Assembly (NCBI GenBank): GCA_041277045.1
Contig: JBGFSY010000004.1
Location: 62,001-126,000 of the forward strand
DNA length: 64,000 bases
From: Reddybacter sp041277045
GTDB taxonomy: Bacteria > Pseudomonadota > Gammaproteobacteria > Pseudomonadales > Porticoccaceae
Direction: 5' to 3'
The notes under the pieces are model-generated. The model made no database searches. It saw only the letters and a program-made list of their open reading frames with translations, and had not been told where the DNA came from. A program made the position numbers and the translations under genes. Of this stretch, positions 9,696 through 18,973 are shown one piece after another. Within the stretch, counting starts at the first letter, position 1, and the number at the start of each line of letters is the position of its first letter.

Positions 9696-10859
9696 ATGGA
9701 TTTCACCTTTTCTGAAGCACACCAGATGTTGCTGGACAGTGCCGACAAAATTGCTCGAGACTATCCCCGTGACTATTATGTCGAGTGCGCAAAGACCAAA
9801 ACATTCCCTAAAGAACAGTGGGCGGCTTTGGCAGAAGCCGGTTTTCTCGGCATTAATACGCCGGTTGAACACGGTGGTGCGGGGCTGGGTATGCTTGAGC
9901 TCGTTTTGCTGCAGGAGCGTTTGGCAGAGCACGGTGTTGCGCCACTGTTCTTTGTGGTGAACCAGGGTATTGCCGTGCCGAGTATTAGTCGCCACGGCAC
10001 AGAAGAGCAAAAAGAGCGCTGGCTGCCTTCAATCGCAAATGGCGAGAAGCGTTGCTGTTTTGCTATCACTGAGCCCAATGCGGGAACCAATACTTTTAAA
10101 ATACAGACGGTTGCTCGGGAGGAGGATGATCATTTTGTGCTCAATGGCAATAAGCTCTTTATTAGTGGTATCGGTGATGCTCATCAGGTACTGGTGGTGG
10201 CACGTACGAGTAGCGGTGGTGATGGCAAGCGCCCTGGCTTAACGCTGTTTGTTGTCGATACGGATTCCGAGGGCCTTACCTGGGATACGATGGATACGAT
10301 GATCTGCCATGCAGAGCATCAATATTTTGTCTATTTCGATGAGGTTAAGGTGCCCAAAGAAAATATTCTCGGTAAGATCGACGGTGGTATTAATGTGCTT
10401 TTTGATGCGCTGAACCCCGAGCGCATGGTAGTTGCAGCAGGTGCCATTGGTGGTGGGCGTCACGCACTACAGCGCGGTGTTGATTATGCTAATGAGCGAG
10501 AGATTTTTAGGGGCCCTATTGGTGCTTATCAAGGTTTGCAGCATCCGATGGCCGAGGCCAAAGCTTTACTTGAAGCTGCTTCGTTAATGATTCAAAAGGC
10601 CGCCTAGTTGCAAGATAGTGGTGAGCATTCCAAAGTGGTTGGTGATTGCGCCAATATGGGTAAAATGGTCGGCACCGATGCTGCCTTTAAAGCAGCTGAT
10701 GCGACTTTACAGTGTTTCGGTGGTTATGGCTTCACCGAGAGCTATGACATATTGAGCCACTTTATAACGGCACGCCTGGGCAAGGTTGCACTGATTAATC
10801 GGGAGATGACCCTGAACTATATTGGTGAATATATTCTCGGTTTGCCAAAGTCCTATTAA
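9696..10859 (+). pseudogene. Acyl-CoA dehydrogenase interrupted by an amber codon
   Basis: A single reading frame of 387 codons, the normal length for an acyl-CoA dehydrogenase, is broken by TAG at 10605-10607. The part before it (303 residues) has the N-terminal helical domain, the FAD-contact segment CCFAITEPNAGTN and the GNKLFISGIGDAHQVLVVART beta domain. The part after it continues without frame change as GEHSKVVGDCANMGKM, CFGGYGFTESYDI and the terminal LNYIGEYILGLPKSY. In relatives the residue after KAA is commonly Trp, so a TGG to TAG change is the simplest explanation. The enzyme would oxidise an acyl-CoA in beta-oxidation-type catabolism, substrate unknown. The truncated product would lack much of the C-terminal helical domain. 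Translation could restart at the TTG at 10608, but an active enzyme is unlikely. Confidence 0.88.
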
Positions 10860-11069
10860 TTGAGTTGGGTGTAAACGCGGTGTCAGAATAAGGAATAGTC
10901 GACAATGATACGGACGAGATGGCACTGCGATCTGTGAGCAATGTCGCGCCCAAAATGTCGACGAGTTGGGGTTAATTGCCGATATCGGTAGCCTTGAAAA
11001 AAATCTGCGTGGTAGAATTCGCACTGCGTGGTGTGCTTGTAAACTGAAAAAATAAAGGAGTATGTGTCG

Positions 11070-11699
11070 GTGCGAACTATTACGTATCTATCTAGAAAGA
11101 GTGCTTTGTTACTGAGCTTAATGTTAGTACTTACCGCTTGCGGTGTGACGCCTCACCCACCTCTAACGGCTGATCAAATCAATCCCTTACAGGATTTTGA
11201 TTATATTATCGGTCCCGGGGATGAGATTGAGATCTTTGTTTGGGGTAATGAAGAGCTGAGTACAACGGTTAATGTACGCCCTGACGGTAAAATAACCACT
11301 CGCCTGGTGGAAGATATTGTTGCTAGTGGCAAAACCCCTACAGTATTGGCTCGAGATATTGAAGAAGCCTACTCGGAATATGTGCGAAGTGCTGTTGTCA
11401 GTGTCATAGTCGAAGGCTTTGTTAGTATTCCCTCGCAACAGATTCGTGTGGTTGGCGAGGCCGCCAGTCCATTAAAAATCCCCTTCAGTAAGCATATGAC
11501 CTTGCTTGATCTGATGATCGAAGTTGGTGGTTTGACTGATTACGCCGATGGTAATCGCGCGATACTGATTCGTTATTTTAATGGCAAGCAGGAGTCCTAC
11601 ACGCTCCGTCTTGACGATATGCTGGAAGATGGCGATATATCTGCCAATCTAGCTTTGTACCCTGGTGATATTGTCATTATTCCTGAGTCCTGGTTCTAG
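11070..11699 (+). CDS. XrtA-system polysaccharide export (OPX) outer-membrane lipoprotein
   Basis: This Wza-type protein would form the outer-membrane exit or its periplasmic adaptor for the polysaccharide made by the following genes. A lipoprotein signal with lipobox VLTAC is followed by the Poly_export motif DYIIGPGDEIEIFVWGNEELS and a SLBB-type domain (about 110-165, QIRVVGEAASPLKIPF). About 210 residues matches the short XrtA-type OPX proteins rather than full Wza (about 380). GTG codons in frame lie at 11064 and 11070. The GGAG at 11057-11060 is 3 nt from the first and 9 nt from the second, so I prefer 11070. It is the first gene of the exosortase-A cluster. Confidence 0.9.
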   Translation: MRTITYLSRKSALLLSLMLVLTACGVTPHPPLTADQINPLQDFDYIIGPGDEIEIFVWGNEELSTTVNVRPDGKITTRLVEDIVASGKTPTVLARDIEEAYSEYVRSAVVSVIVEGFVSIPSQQIRVVGEAASPLKIPFSKHMTLLDLMIEVGGLTDYADGNRAILIRYFNGKQESYTLRLDDMLEDGDISANLALYPGDIVIIPESWF

Positions 11700-11741
11700 G
11701 TTCTACTTAAGTTTTAGTCTTTTTGGGGCCGAGAATAGTTT

Positions 11742-13301
11742 ATGCAGGATTTACTGGATCAATTCTACGAGTACCTTTGGGGTATTTGGCGTTATCGCTG
11801 GACGGGGCTTATTTGTGCCTGGGTAGTGGCGGTGGTGGGGTGGATCTGGGTGGCTCAGATGCCTGAAAAGTATGTGGCTAAAGCCAGGATTCATATTGAT
11901 AGTACTAGCATCCTTCGCCCATTGCTTCGAGGCCTCGCCATCCAGTCAGACGTGAATCGTCAGGTTGCATTGATGAGCAAGACTCTCTTTAGTCGACCGA
12001 ATATGGAAAAGCTGATGCGCATGGCGGATCTCGATTTACAGGTGACCAATGACCTGGAGAAAGAGGCCTTGCTTGGCAGTTTGCGTAGTTCTTTAAGATT
12101 ATCTAGTGGCGGCCGGGGTAGTAGTGATATTTATTCGATTTCCTTTAAGCATAAAGATCGAGATGTGGCGAAAAAGGTAGTGCAGTCAGTAATTACCGTG
12201 GTTATTGAAAATACATTGGGGGATAAGCGTAAAGACAGTGCTGGAGCGCGAGATTTTCTCGATGAAAAGATAGCAGGTTATGCAAGCCGTATGGCTGAAG
12301 CAGAAGCGCGTTTGGCTGATTTTAAACACAAACACGCTGGTGCAATGCCTGGGCAAACAGGTGGCTATTATGCGAACCTGAGTGGTGCGAAATCACAGCT
12401 TCGCGAGGCGCAATTGCAGCTTGATGAAATAGATAATCGTCGACGAGAGATGCAGCGCCAATTGGAAGACCTGGAAGAGGACGATGATGAGTTTGGTTTC
12501 GGCGAGTTTGACTCACCGGAAGTTTCATCTTCTTATGACACTCGGATATTGTCGTTGGAAAGTAAGCGTGACGATTTGTTAATGCGCTATACCGAGCGTC
12601 ATCCGGCAGTTATTCAGACGACTTCTTTAATTGGGGAGCTTGAAGCCGACAAACAGGCTGAGCTAGATGAGCTGGCCGAACAGGCGGATGATTCACCGAG
12701 TATGGGTTTGCAAACTAGCCCCGTCTATCAGCAGATGAGAGCAATGCTGTCTGAAACTGAAGCACGTGCTGCTGAATTGAAAGTTCGAGTCGTAGAGTAC
12801 AAAAACCGTGTCACTTCCCTGGAAGATATGGTTGATAGTATTCCTCGTGTAGAAGCAGAGTTTAAGGAGTTAAACCGCGATTATGGTGTTATTTCACGGC
12901 AGCATAATACCCTGCTGCAAAGAAGGGAGTCGGCTCGCCTTTCTGGTGATGTAGAGCAAAATGCTAGTGGTGTGAAGTTTCGAGTCATCGACCCTCCATT
13001 TGTGCCCCTCGAGCCGACTGAGCCGGACAAGTTATTACTGCATTCGGGCGCTTTTATTGCGGCCATTGGTTCGGGTGGTTGCTTTGCTCTGCTGTTATCA
13101 TTGTTGCGCCCAGTGGTATGCAATCGACAAAGTCTTGAGCGTTTAGTCGGTTTTCCCGTTTTGGGTAGTGTGTCCATGATTGCTTCAGCTGTTGAAAAGA
13201 AAAAAGTACTGCATGAAAAACTGTTATTTGCATCTATGGTTTTATTCTTATTTTTAACATTTGCTGGGGTTAATCTCGGGCAGAGTTTGCTTTCAACTTG
13301 A
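11742..13301 (+). CDS. XrtA-system polysaccharide chain-length determinant (Wzz/GNVR family)
   Basis: The 519-residue inner-membrane protein controls polymer length together with the tyrosine kinase that follows. It has an N-terminal membrane segment (about 17-37, WTGLICAWVVAVVGWIWVAQ), a Wzz domain (KYVAKARIHIDSTSILRPL), a long periplasmic coiled coil rich in Glu and Arg (about 170-400), a GNVR-like segment (FKELNRDYGVISRQHNTLL, about 380-400), and C-terminal membrane segments (about 425-450 and 495-515). This is the architecture of the PEP-CTERM-associated chain-length family. It lies between the OPX lipoprotein (42 nt upstream) and the autokinase (31 nt downstream). Confidence 0.9.
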   Translation: MQDLLDQFYEYLWGIWRYRWTGLICAWVVAVVGWIWVAQMPEKYVAKARIHIDSTSILRPLLRGLAIQSDVNRQVALMSKTLFSRPNMEKLMRMADLDLQVTNDLEKEALLGSLRSSLRLSSGGRGSSDIYSISFKHKDRDVAKKVVQSVITVVIENTLGDKRKDSAGARDFLDEKIAGYASRMAEAEARLADFKHKHAGAMPGQTGGYYANLSGAKSQLREAQLQLDEIDNRRREMQRQLEDLEEDDDEFGFGEFDSPEVSSSYDTRILSLESKRDDLLMRYTERHPAVIQTTSLIGELEADKQAELDELAEQADDSPSMGLQTSPVYQQMRAMLSETEARAAELKVRVVEYKNRVTSLEDMVDSIPRVEAEFKELNRDYGVISRQHNTLLQRRESARLSGDVEQNASGVKFRVIDPPFVPLEPTEPDKLLLHSGAFIAAIGSGGCFALLLSLLRPVVCNRQSLERLVGFPVLGSVSMIASAVEKKKVLHEKLLFASMVLFLFLTFAGVNLGQSLLST

Positions 13302-13332
13302 GTATGGTTTTCATGGATGGAAGGGATATCTA

Positions 13333-14271
13333 ATGAGCATCATTGAAAAAGCTATTGAAAAGCTCAACTCGACTGATGCCGACCAGCAGGCTGTACCGCC
13401 CCAATGTGAATCTCAATCGGTTAATGGGGCTGAAGGCAGTTGTATAGTGAATGCTGGGCTTGTCGATCTAGATCATCCTGCCGCGTCTAAACCTTCGTTA
13501 ACTTCCAATACCTCTAAATCAATTGATATTGAGATTAGCTTCGAAGATCTTGCCGAACGAGGCATGGTGACACCTGACTCTCCTCGAAGCCCAATTGCGG
13601 AAGAATACCGCGCAATAAAACGCCCTTTGATAACGAATATTGAGGGCAAGGGTGCTGTCAATATTCGACACCCAAACTTGATTATGGTGACCAGTGCGCT
13701 GCAGGGGGAGGGTAAGACGTTTTCTGCCGTTAATTTAGCCATGAGTATTGCTATGGAGCAAGATAAAACCGTTTTGCTTGTCGATGCAGATATTTCAAAA
13801 GCGAGTGCGGCAAGGCTGTTAGGCGTGCCCGATAGTAGTCCCGGTTTGATTGATGTGCTTGAAGAGGAACACCTACACATTGGTGATGTGATTTTAAGTA
13901 CCAATATTCCTAATTTACGTATTGTCCCAGCTGGACGTGTGCATGAGAGATCAACAGAATTACTAGCTAGTCAGAGTATGTACAGGGTCGCTGAAGAACT
14001 GGCACAAAGGTACGCAGACCGAGTGGTGATTTTTGACTCGCCGCCTTTGCTATTGACTAATGAAGCTCAGGTAGTGGCCAGCCTTGTCGGACAAGTTGTA
14101 TTTGTTATTGCAGCTGAACAAACCTCGCAGCGTGCTGTTACTGAAGCACTTGGTATGCTGGATGACGAGGCTGTAGTGGGGATGATTTTGAATAAGGCCA
14201 AACACGCCTTTACCAGTAAGTATGGCTATGGTTATGGTTATGGATACGGTAATACCCGAGAGAAAAAGTAA
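13333..14271 (+). CDS. XrtA-associated tyrosine autokinase (BY-kinase)
   Basis: This cytoplasmic P-loop kinase autophosphorylates its Tyr-rich tail and so regulates polymerisation and export through the chain-length protein. The frame is open from 13261, but MSIIEKAIEKL starting at the ATG at 13333 is the usual N terminus of this family, giving 312 residues. Visible are Walker A SALQGEGKTFSAVNLA, Walker A' VLLVDADISKAS, Walker B VVIFDSPPLLL and the tail KYGYGYGYGYGN with five Tyr. Unlike Wzc, the membrane part is encoded separately by the preceding gene, the split arrangement typical of exosortase-linked loci. Confidence 0.93.
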   Translation: MSIIEKAIEKLNSTDADQQAVPPQCESQSVNGAEGSCIVNAGLVDLDHPAASKPSLTSNTSKSIDIEISFEDLAERGMVTPDSPRSPIAEEYRAIKRPLITNIEGKGAVNIRHPNLIMVTSALQGEGKTFSAVNLAMSIAMEQDKTVLLVDADISKASAARLLGVPDSSPGLIDVLEEEHLHIGDVILSTNIPNLRIVPAGRVHERSTELLASQSMYRVAEELAQRYADRVVIFDSPPLLLTNEAQVVASLVGQVVFVIAAEQTSQRAVTEALGMLDDEAVVGMILNKAKHAFTSKYGYGYGYGYGNTREKK

Positions 14272-14291
14272 CTAGCGGTTAGGGATGATTA

Positions 14292-15725
14292 ATGCACAAG
14301 TATTGGAATGAGTTAATAAGGTATTTTGTCGCAGTCAGTCTAGTAGCCTTGCCCGGTATTGGGCATGCTGCTCAGTGGCGTGTGAACTCTGGTGTGAGTG
14401 TTAGTGAACGTTACAGTGATAATGACAACCTTTCTGCAACAAATAAAAAGAGTAAATTTGTTACAGTTGTCTCGCCTGATATTAGTTTGGCGGGCAGTGG
14501 TGGAGGTCGAATTGATTATGATGTTCTGGCCGCCCTCACACATCACGAATCCAGTGATGGAGAAGATTCTACTAACCCCAGATTAAATGGAAATGTGAAT
14601 GCTGAGCTGGTAGACAAGATACTCTTCTTTGATGCTAGTTCAACTATCAACCAGAATCGGGTAGACCCCTTTCGCTCTACCGGGGATGATGATGTCTCTC
14701 GCTCCCGCTCCGACAATGTTACCACTACATATAGCTATACCCTGAGTCCCTACCTGGTTGGGCGAATTAATAGCTTCGCTGATATGGAGTTGCGCTACAG
14801 CTACGATGAACAGTGGAACTCCGATAGTGATGTCAGTGACAGTAGCCGTCAGGCTGTTTCATTTAATCTTGATAGTGGCCGTGACTTTGCCATCTTTGAT
14901 TGGGGCCTAGTGGGTAATTATAGCAAGGTCGATACTGATGATAGTGATAATGGTCAGAGCAATGATGATGAGTTGAAATCCGCTGACCTACGCTTGGGTT
15001 ACCGTGTTAACAGGAAGTTGCGGCTAAGAGGCTCTGTTGGTCGGGAGTGGAATGATTTTGATTCAGTTCACTCAGACATTGATGGTAAACGCTGGGACTT
15101 CGGTGCGACCTGGACGCCAAATAAAAGAACGACTGTCGATATTGGCTACGGTGAGCGATTCTTTGGTAATACTCCTACCGTGGATATTTCTTACCGCAGG
15201 AAAAAAAGTGTTTTTACCGCTAGTTATGTTAAAGAGCTAACTGATGCCCGCACCCTGCGTAGCGAGCAAGGGATTTTCGACGAAGATCCTTTTGGCAATC
15301 CTATTGATCCGGTAACGGGTGACCCCGTTTTTGCTCATCCCGATGAAGGCCAGATCGTTGATGAAAGAATTTCCTTTTCCTGGTCTCGGCAAGGTAAACG
15401 CACAACATTAACCTGGCGTGGTGATCACTCAGTGCAGGAGCCACAAAACTCAAGGGAGGAGGTGGTGTTTATTTCTTCTAGACTTGAATTATCACGGCGT
15501 CTTACGAGTAAATTAAGCTTTGATACGAGTATTGATTGGGGAAATCAGGAAAACGAGCTCGATGAAGAATTTGAAACATGGCGCTTTAATATGGGTTTAA
15601 GTCGACCCCTTGGCAGTAAAAGTAATGTAAGTTTGCGCTACACCTATACTGACAGAGACTCTGATTTGCCTGACGATGGTTATGAGGAAAACCGGGTGAT
15701 TTTAAATTACAGAATTAATTTTTAA
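14292..15725 (+). CDS. XrtA-associated outer-membrane beta-barrel protein
   Basis: The 477-residue product has a cleavable signal peptide (cleavage likely after GIGHAA near residue 27) and then a run of alternating, aromatic-ended strands rich in Asp, Ser and Arg (RDFAIFDWGLVGNYSKVD, KLRLRGSVGREW) up to a terminal strand ending in NRVILNYRINF, whose final Phe is typical of BAM-inserted barrels. Position after the kinase and overall look match the conserved PEP-CTERM-system barrel family of unknown detailed function, perhaps the outer-membrane exit pore. In many relatives an AAA+ ATPase gene follows it. Here wecB follows directly after 25 nt. Confidence 0.82.
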   Translation: MHKYWNELIRYFVAVSLVALPGIGHAAQWRVNSGVSVSERYSDNDNLSATNKKSKFVTVVSPDISLAGSGGGRIDYDVLAALTHHESSDGEDSTNPRLNGNVNAELVDKILFFDASSTINQNRVDPFRSTGDDDVSRSRSDNVTTTYSYTLSPYLVGRINSFADMELRYSYDEQWNSDSDVSDSSRQAVSFNLDSGRDFAIFDWGLVGNYSKVDTDDSDNGQSNDDELKSADLRLGYRVNRKLRLRGSVGREWNDFDSVHSDIDGKRWDFGATWTPNKRTTVDIGYGERFFGNTPTVDISYRRKKSVFTASYVKELTDARTLRSEQGIFDEDPFGNPIDPVTGDPVFAHPDEGQIVDERISFSWSRQGKRTTLTWRGDHSVQEPQNSREEVVFISSRLELSRRLTSKLSFDTSIDWGNQENELDEEFETWRFNMGLSRPLGSKSNVSLRYTYTDRDSDLPDDGYEENRVILNYRINF

Positions 15726-15750
15726 ATTCATCCAAAAACTGGTGTAAAAG

Positions 15751-16890
15751 TTGTCTAAATCACTAGAAAAAAAAATACTTTGTATTGTTGGTGCAAGGCC
15801 AAACTTTATGAAGATAGCACCTGTTATCAGGGCTCTAAATAACTCTCAATATCCTTTCAAGGTAGGCCTGCTTCATACTGGCCAGCACTATGATGCGGCT
15901 ATGAAGCAATCCTTCTTCGATCAACTTCATATTCCAGAGCCCGATGTCGATTTGGGCGTGGGTTCAGGTTCTCACGCTGTTCAGACCGCAGAGATTATGA
16001 AGCGTTTTGAGCCGGTAATGGATGATTTAGAGCCCAATGCCATTTTGGTTGTAGGTGATGTGAACTCAACCATTGCCTGCGCTTTAGTGGCGGTCAAAAA
16101 GGGTGTGCCAGTTGTTCATGTTGAGGCGGGTTTACGCAGCGGTGATCGCAGTATGCCCGAAGAAATAAATCGTGTATTGACCGATCAAATCTCTGATTTG
16201 TTGCTTACCACGGAGCGCAGTGCTGAGCAAAACTTGATGCGTGAGGGTGTAAGCTCTGAAAAAATACACTTTGTTGGCAATGTAATGATTGATACTTTGC
16301 GTTATAACCTTAATAGCGCCGTCCCTTCCGGTGACACAATAGCTGGTTGTCTGAGTGCTGAGCGAGCTGAAAATATAGGAGCAGATTATGCTTTGCTGAC
16401 CTTGCATCGCCCGGCCAATGTTGATGATCCTGTGGTATTGGCGCGCTTGTTACGTACGCTGGTTGAGCTTTCTGGGAAGCTACCCATGCTCTTCCCTGTG
16501 CACCCTAGAACCCAGCAGTGTATCGATGGCGCCGGTTTGAATCAGCTTATCGCCGACAGTCAGCTCTATTTGATGCCCCCTCAAGCTTACCTCAATATGC
16601 TGGGTTTAATGAAAGGTGCTCGCCTGGTGCTGACTGATTCTGGCGGCATTCAGGAAGAAACAACAGCTCTTGGTGTGCCTTGTATTACCTTGCGCGAAAA
16701 TACGGAAAGGCCAATTACAGTAGAAGAGGGCAGCAACACAATCGTCGGCTCAAACCCTGAAAAAATTAAATCATGCTTCAACGATATTATGCACTCAGGT
16801 GGCAAAGCTGGTCGTACGCCTGAATATTGGGATGGCAAGGCTGCAGAGCGCATTGCTGACGTTGTTGGTGGCTGGCTCTATAAAAAATAG
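15751..16890 (+). CDS. wecB: UDP-N-acetylglucosamine 2-epimerase (non-hydrolysing)
   Basis: WecB interconverts UDP-GlcNAc and UDP-ManNAc, supplying the ManNAc or ManNAcA units of surface polysaccharide. The 379-residue protein shows GARPNFMKIAPVIRAL, LLHTGQHYDAAM, VVGDVNSTIACALVA, HVEAGLRSGDRSMPEEINR, the TLHRPANVDD segment and the C-terminal LTDSGGIQEETTALGVPC, all standard for the family. The start is TTG at 15751. No ATG is available in frame before the conserved core and the ribosome-binding site is weak, so translation may be modest. It occupies the usual place in XrtA loci, before the deacetylase. Confidence 0.94.
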   Translation: MSKSLEKKILCIVGARPNFMKIAPVIRALNNSQYPFKVGLLHTGQHYDAAMKQSFFDQLHIPEPDVDLGVGSGSHAVQTAEIMKRFEPVMDDLEPNAILVVGDVNSTIACALVAVKKGVPVVHVEAGLRSGDRSMPEEINRVLTDQISDLLLTTERSAEQNLMREGVSSEKIHFVGNVMIDTLRYNLNSAVPSGDTIAGCLSAERAENIGADYALLTLHRPANVDDPVVLARLLRTLVELSGKLPMLFPVHPRTQQCIDGAGLNQLIADSQLYLMPPQAYLNMLGLMKGARLVLTDSGGIQEETTALGVPCITLRENTERPITVEEGSNTIVGSNPEKIKSCFNDIMHSGGKAGRTPEYWDGKAAERIADVVGGWLYKK

Positions 16891-17069
16891 GTGGCTGTTT
16901 CTCACTTTAAGGTGGCAAGTGAGAGGTTGGGAGTCACTCGAGTTTATTCTGAAAAATGGTTTGCTAAAGTACCCTTATAAAATTTCAGGCAGAATTTTAG
17001 GATAGGAAAGCCCAAACAATGACACCGTGGTATAGCAATGACGAGTAAGCCGAATAGGGGAGTAGTGCT

Positions 17070-17915
17070 GTGAGTGCGCCCCCGATTCTCAATGCTATGA
17101 CGGTAGACGTAGAGGACTATTATCAGGTCTCTGCCTTTGAAAAACATATTTGCAGAACAACGTGGGCTAATTTCGACTGTCGGGTTGAAGCCAATGTTGA
17201 GCGAATTTTACAACTCTTCGATCAAAAGTCGGTTAAGGCGACCTTCTTTACCCTGGGTTGGGTCGCAGAGCGCCATCCTGGTATGGTGCGAAAAATAGTT
17301 GAAAATGGTCATGAATTAGCCAGCCATGGCTGGGATCATCGACGTGTAACCTCACAAAAACCTGGCTGTTTTAGAGATGACGTAGTTAAAACTAAAACCC
17401 TCTTGGAGGATATTTCCGGACAAACCGTCAAGGGGTATCGTGCTGCTAGCTATTCCATTGGGGCCGAAAACCTTTGGGCTCTCGATGTGCTTGCAGAAGC
17501 TGGGTATGAATACAGTTCAAGTATTGTACCTATCCGTCATGATCACTATGGTATGCCCGATGCACCGCGTTTTGCTTTTCGTGCAGCCAGTGATCGAATA
17601 CTTGAAGTTCCGATAAGTACAGTTTCTGTTATGCATCGAAATATTAACTGTGGAGGCGGAGGCTGGTTCAGGTTTTTCCCTTATGCGTTTACTCGCTGGG
17701 CACTTAAGACGGTGAATGAGAGTGAGCAGCGTTCGTGTGTTTTCTATTTTCATCCCTGGGAAATAGATGAGAATCAGCCCAGAATAGAAAATTTGGGCCA
17801 TAAAACCCGATTTCGCCATTATCTTAATTTACATAAAACTCATTCGCGTTTAAATCAGTTGCTCGACGATTTTAGCTGGGGACGTATGGATGAGATTTTT
17901 TTAGGGACAAAGTAA
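17070..17915 (+). CDS. XrtA-system polysaccharide deacetylase
   Basis: This 281-residue NodB-type carbohydrate esterase probably removes N-acetyl groups from the exopolysaccharide or a precursor. It begins with the catalytic Asp motif MTVDVEDYYQVS, has KATFFTLGWVAERHP, the metal-binding HGWDHRRV (His-x3-His), GYRAASYSIG and the DUF3473-like C-terminal half with FYFHPWEID. The ordering matches the PEP-CTERM-locus deacetylase family. The GTG start at 17070 is preceded by GGGGAG at 17057-17062 with 7-nt spacing. There is no signal peptide, so it is predicted to be cytoplasmic. A 179-nt gap separates it from wecB. Confidence 0.92.
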   Translation: MSAPPILNAMTVDVEDYYQVSAFEKHICRTTWANFDCRVEANVERILQLFDQKSVKATFFTLGWVAERHPGMVRKIVENGHELASHGWDHRRVTSQKPGCFRDDVVKTKTLLEDISGQTVKGYRAASYSIGAENLWALDVLAEAGYEYSSSIVPIRHDHYGMPDAPRFAFRAASDRILEVPISTVSVMHRNINCGGGGWFRFFPYAFTRWALKTVNESEQRSCVFYFHPWEIDENQPRIENLGHKTRFRHYLNLHKTHSRLNQLLDDFSWGRMDEIFLGTK

Positions 17916-17939
17916 TGAATACCTACGCGAGGAGCGCAA

Positions 17940-18968
17940 ATGGGGCTTAAGGTTTGTCACTTAAGTGGAACGGACTTTGCTCGCTGGGATGCCTTTGTAG
18001 AGGCATCTCCGGAGGCAACTTTTTTTCACCGCGCCGATTGGAAAACAGTACTAGAGTGCGCGTTTGGGCATCGGACACATTATTTATACGCTCAGCTCAA
18101 CGGAGAAATTCAGGGCTTATTACCCCTTGCCCAGGTTAAAAGCTTGTTGTTCGGCAATACCCTGGCCTCATTGCCCTTTTGTGTTTACGGGGGGATTATT
18201 GCAAATAATGATGAGGCGAGAACGGCCTTGCGGGAAGCCGCCTGTGAGCTTGCCGGTCAGTTAAAAGTTGATGCCCTGGAGATGAGGAATACCCTGGCAT
18301 CGGGGCAGGACTGGCCGACAAAACGACTCTATGCAACTTTTCGGAAAGAGATTGATACAGATCCCGATGTGAATCTGAAAGCGATTCCTCGCAAGCAACG
18401 TGCTGTGGTTCGCAAAGGTATCAAGGCTGGTCTGGTTAGCGAGATCGATTCGGGTTGGCAGCGTCTGTACCATATTTATTCCGAGAGTGTTCGCAATTTG
18501 GGGACGCCGGTTTTCTCAGCCAATTATTTTAAGATATTACGCGAAGTGTTTGCTAAGGATTGCGGTGTTCTAATGATTACCCACCAGGGGCAGGACATCG
18601 CCGGGGTTATGAGTTTTTATTTCAAGGATCAAGTGCTGCCCTATTACGGTGGTAGTGTTGCTCAGGCTCGCGCTTTAAAAGGTAACGACTTTATGTATTG
18701 GGAACTGATGCGCCGATCGGGAGAGCAGAGTATCCGCATTTTTGATTACGGTAGGAGCAAAGAGGGTACCGGACCCTATAGTTTCAAAAAGAATTGGGGT
18801 TTTACTCCCGAACCCTTGTCCTATGAATATTTTTTGGTGAAATCTCAAACCATGCCTGACATCAACCCTTTAAATCCTAAATACCGATTTTTTGTCAATA
18901 GCTGGAAGAAGTTACCCTTACCCGTGGCAAATTTTATTGGCCCAATGTTATCCAGAAGCTTGGGTTAA
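17940..18968 (+). CDS. XrtA-associated FemAB-like acyltransferase (GNAT fold)
   Basis: This 342-residue protein resembles FemAB/peptidoglycan-bridge aminoacyltransferases, of which one branch is a conserved member of exosortase-A loci. It may transfer an amino acid or acyl group onto a sugar during polysaccharide synthesis; the actual substrate is unknown. Supporting segments are FARWDAFVEASPEATFFHRADWK near the N terminus, LPLAQVKSLLFGNTLASLPFCVYGG, RKQRAVVRKGIKAGL and the second GNAT region with GVMSFYFKDQVLPYYGGSV, DFMYWELMRR and FDYGRSKEGTGPYSFKKNWGF. The ATG follows GAGGAG at good spacing. It lies 24 nt after the deacetylase. Confidence 0.88.
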   Translation: MGLKVCHLSGTDFARWDAFVEASPEATFFHRADWKTVLECAFGHRTHYLYAQLNGEIQGLLPLAQVKSLLFGNTLASLPFCVYGGIIANNDEARTALREAACELAGQLKVDALEMRNTLASGQDWPTKRLYATFRKEIDTDPDVNLKAIPRKQRAVVRKGIKAGLVSEIDSGWQRLYHIYSESVRNLGTPVFSANYFKILREVFAKDCGVLMITHQGQDIAGVMSFYFKDQVLPYYGGSVAQARALKGNDFMYWELMRRSGEQSIRIFDYGRSKEGTGPYSFKKNWGFTPEPLSYEYFLVKSQTMPDINPLNPKYRFFVNSWKKLPLPVANFIGPMLSRSLG

Positions 18969-18973
18969 GGCTT

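Noticed and set aside
13261..13332. Kinase start at 13261 overlapping the chain-length gene
   Set aside because: The ATG at 13333 begins the conserved MSIIEKAIEKL, and the extension only overlaps the previous gene.
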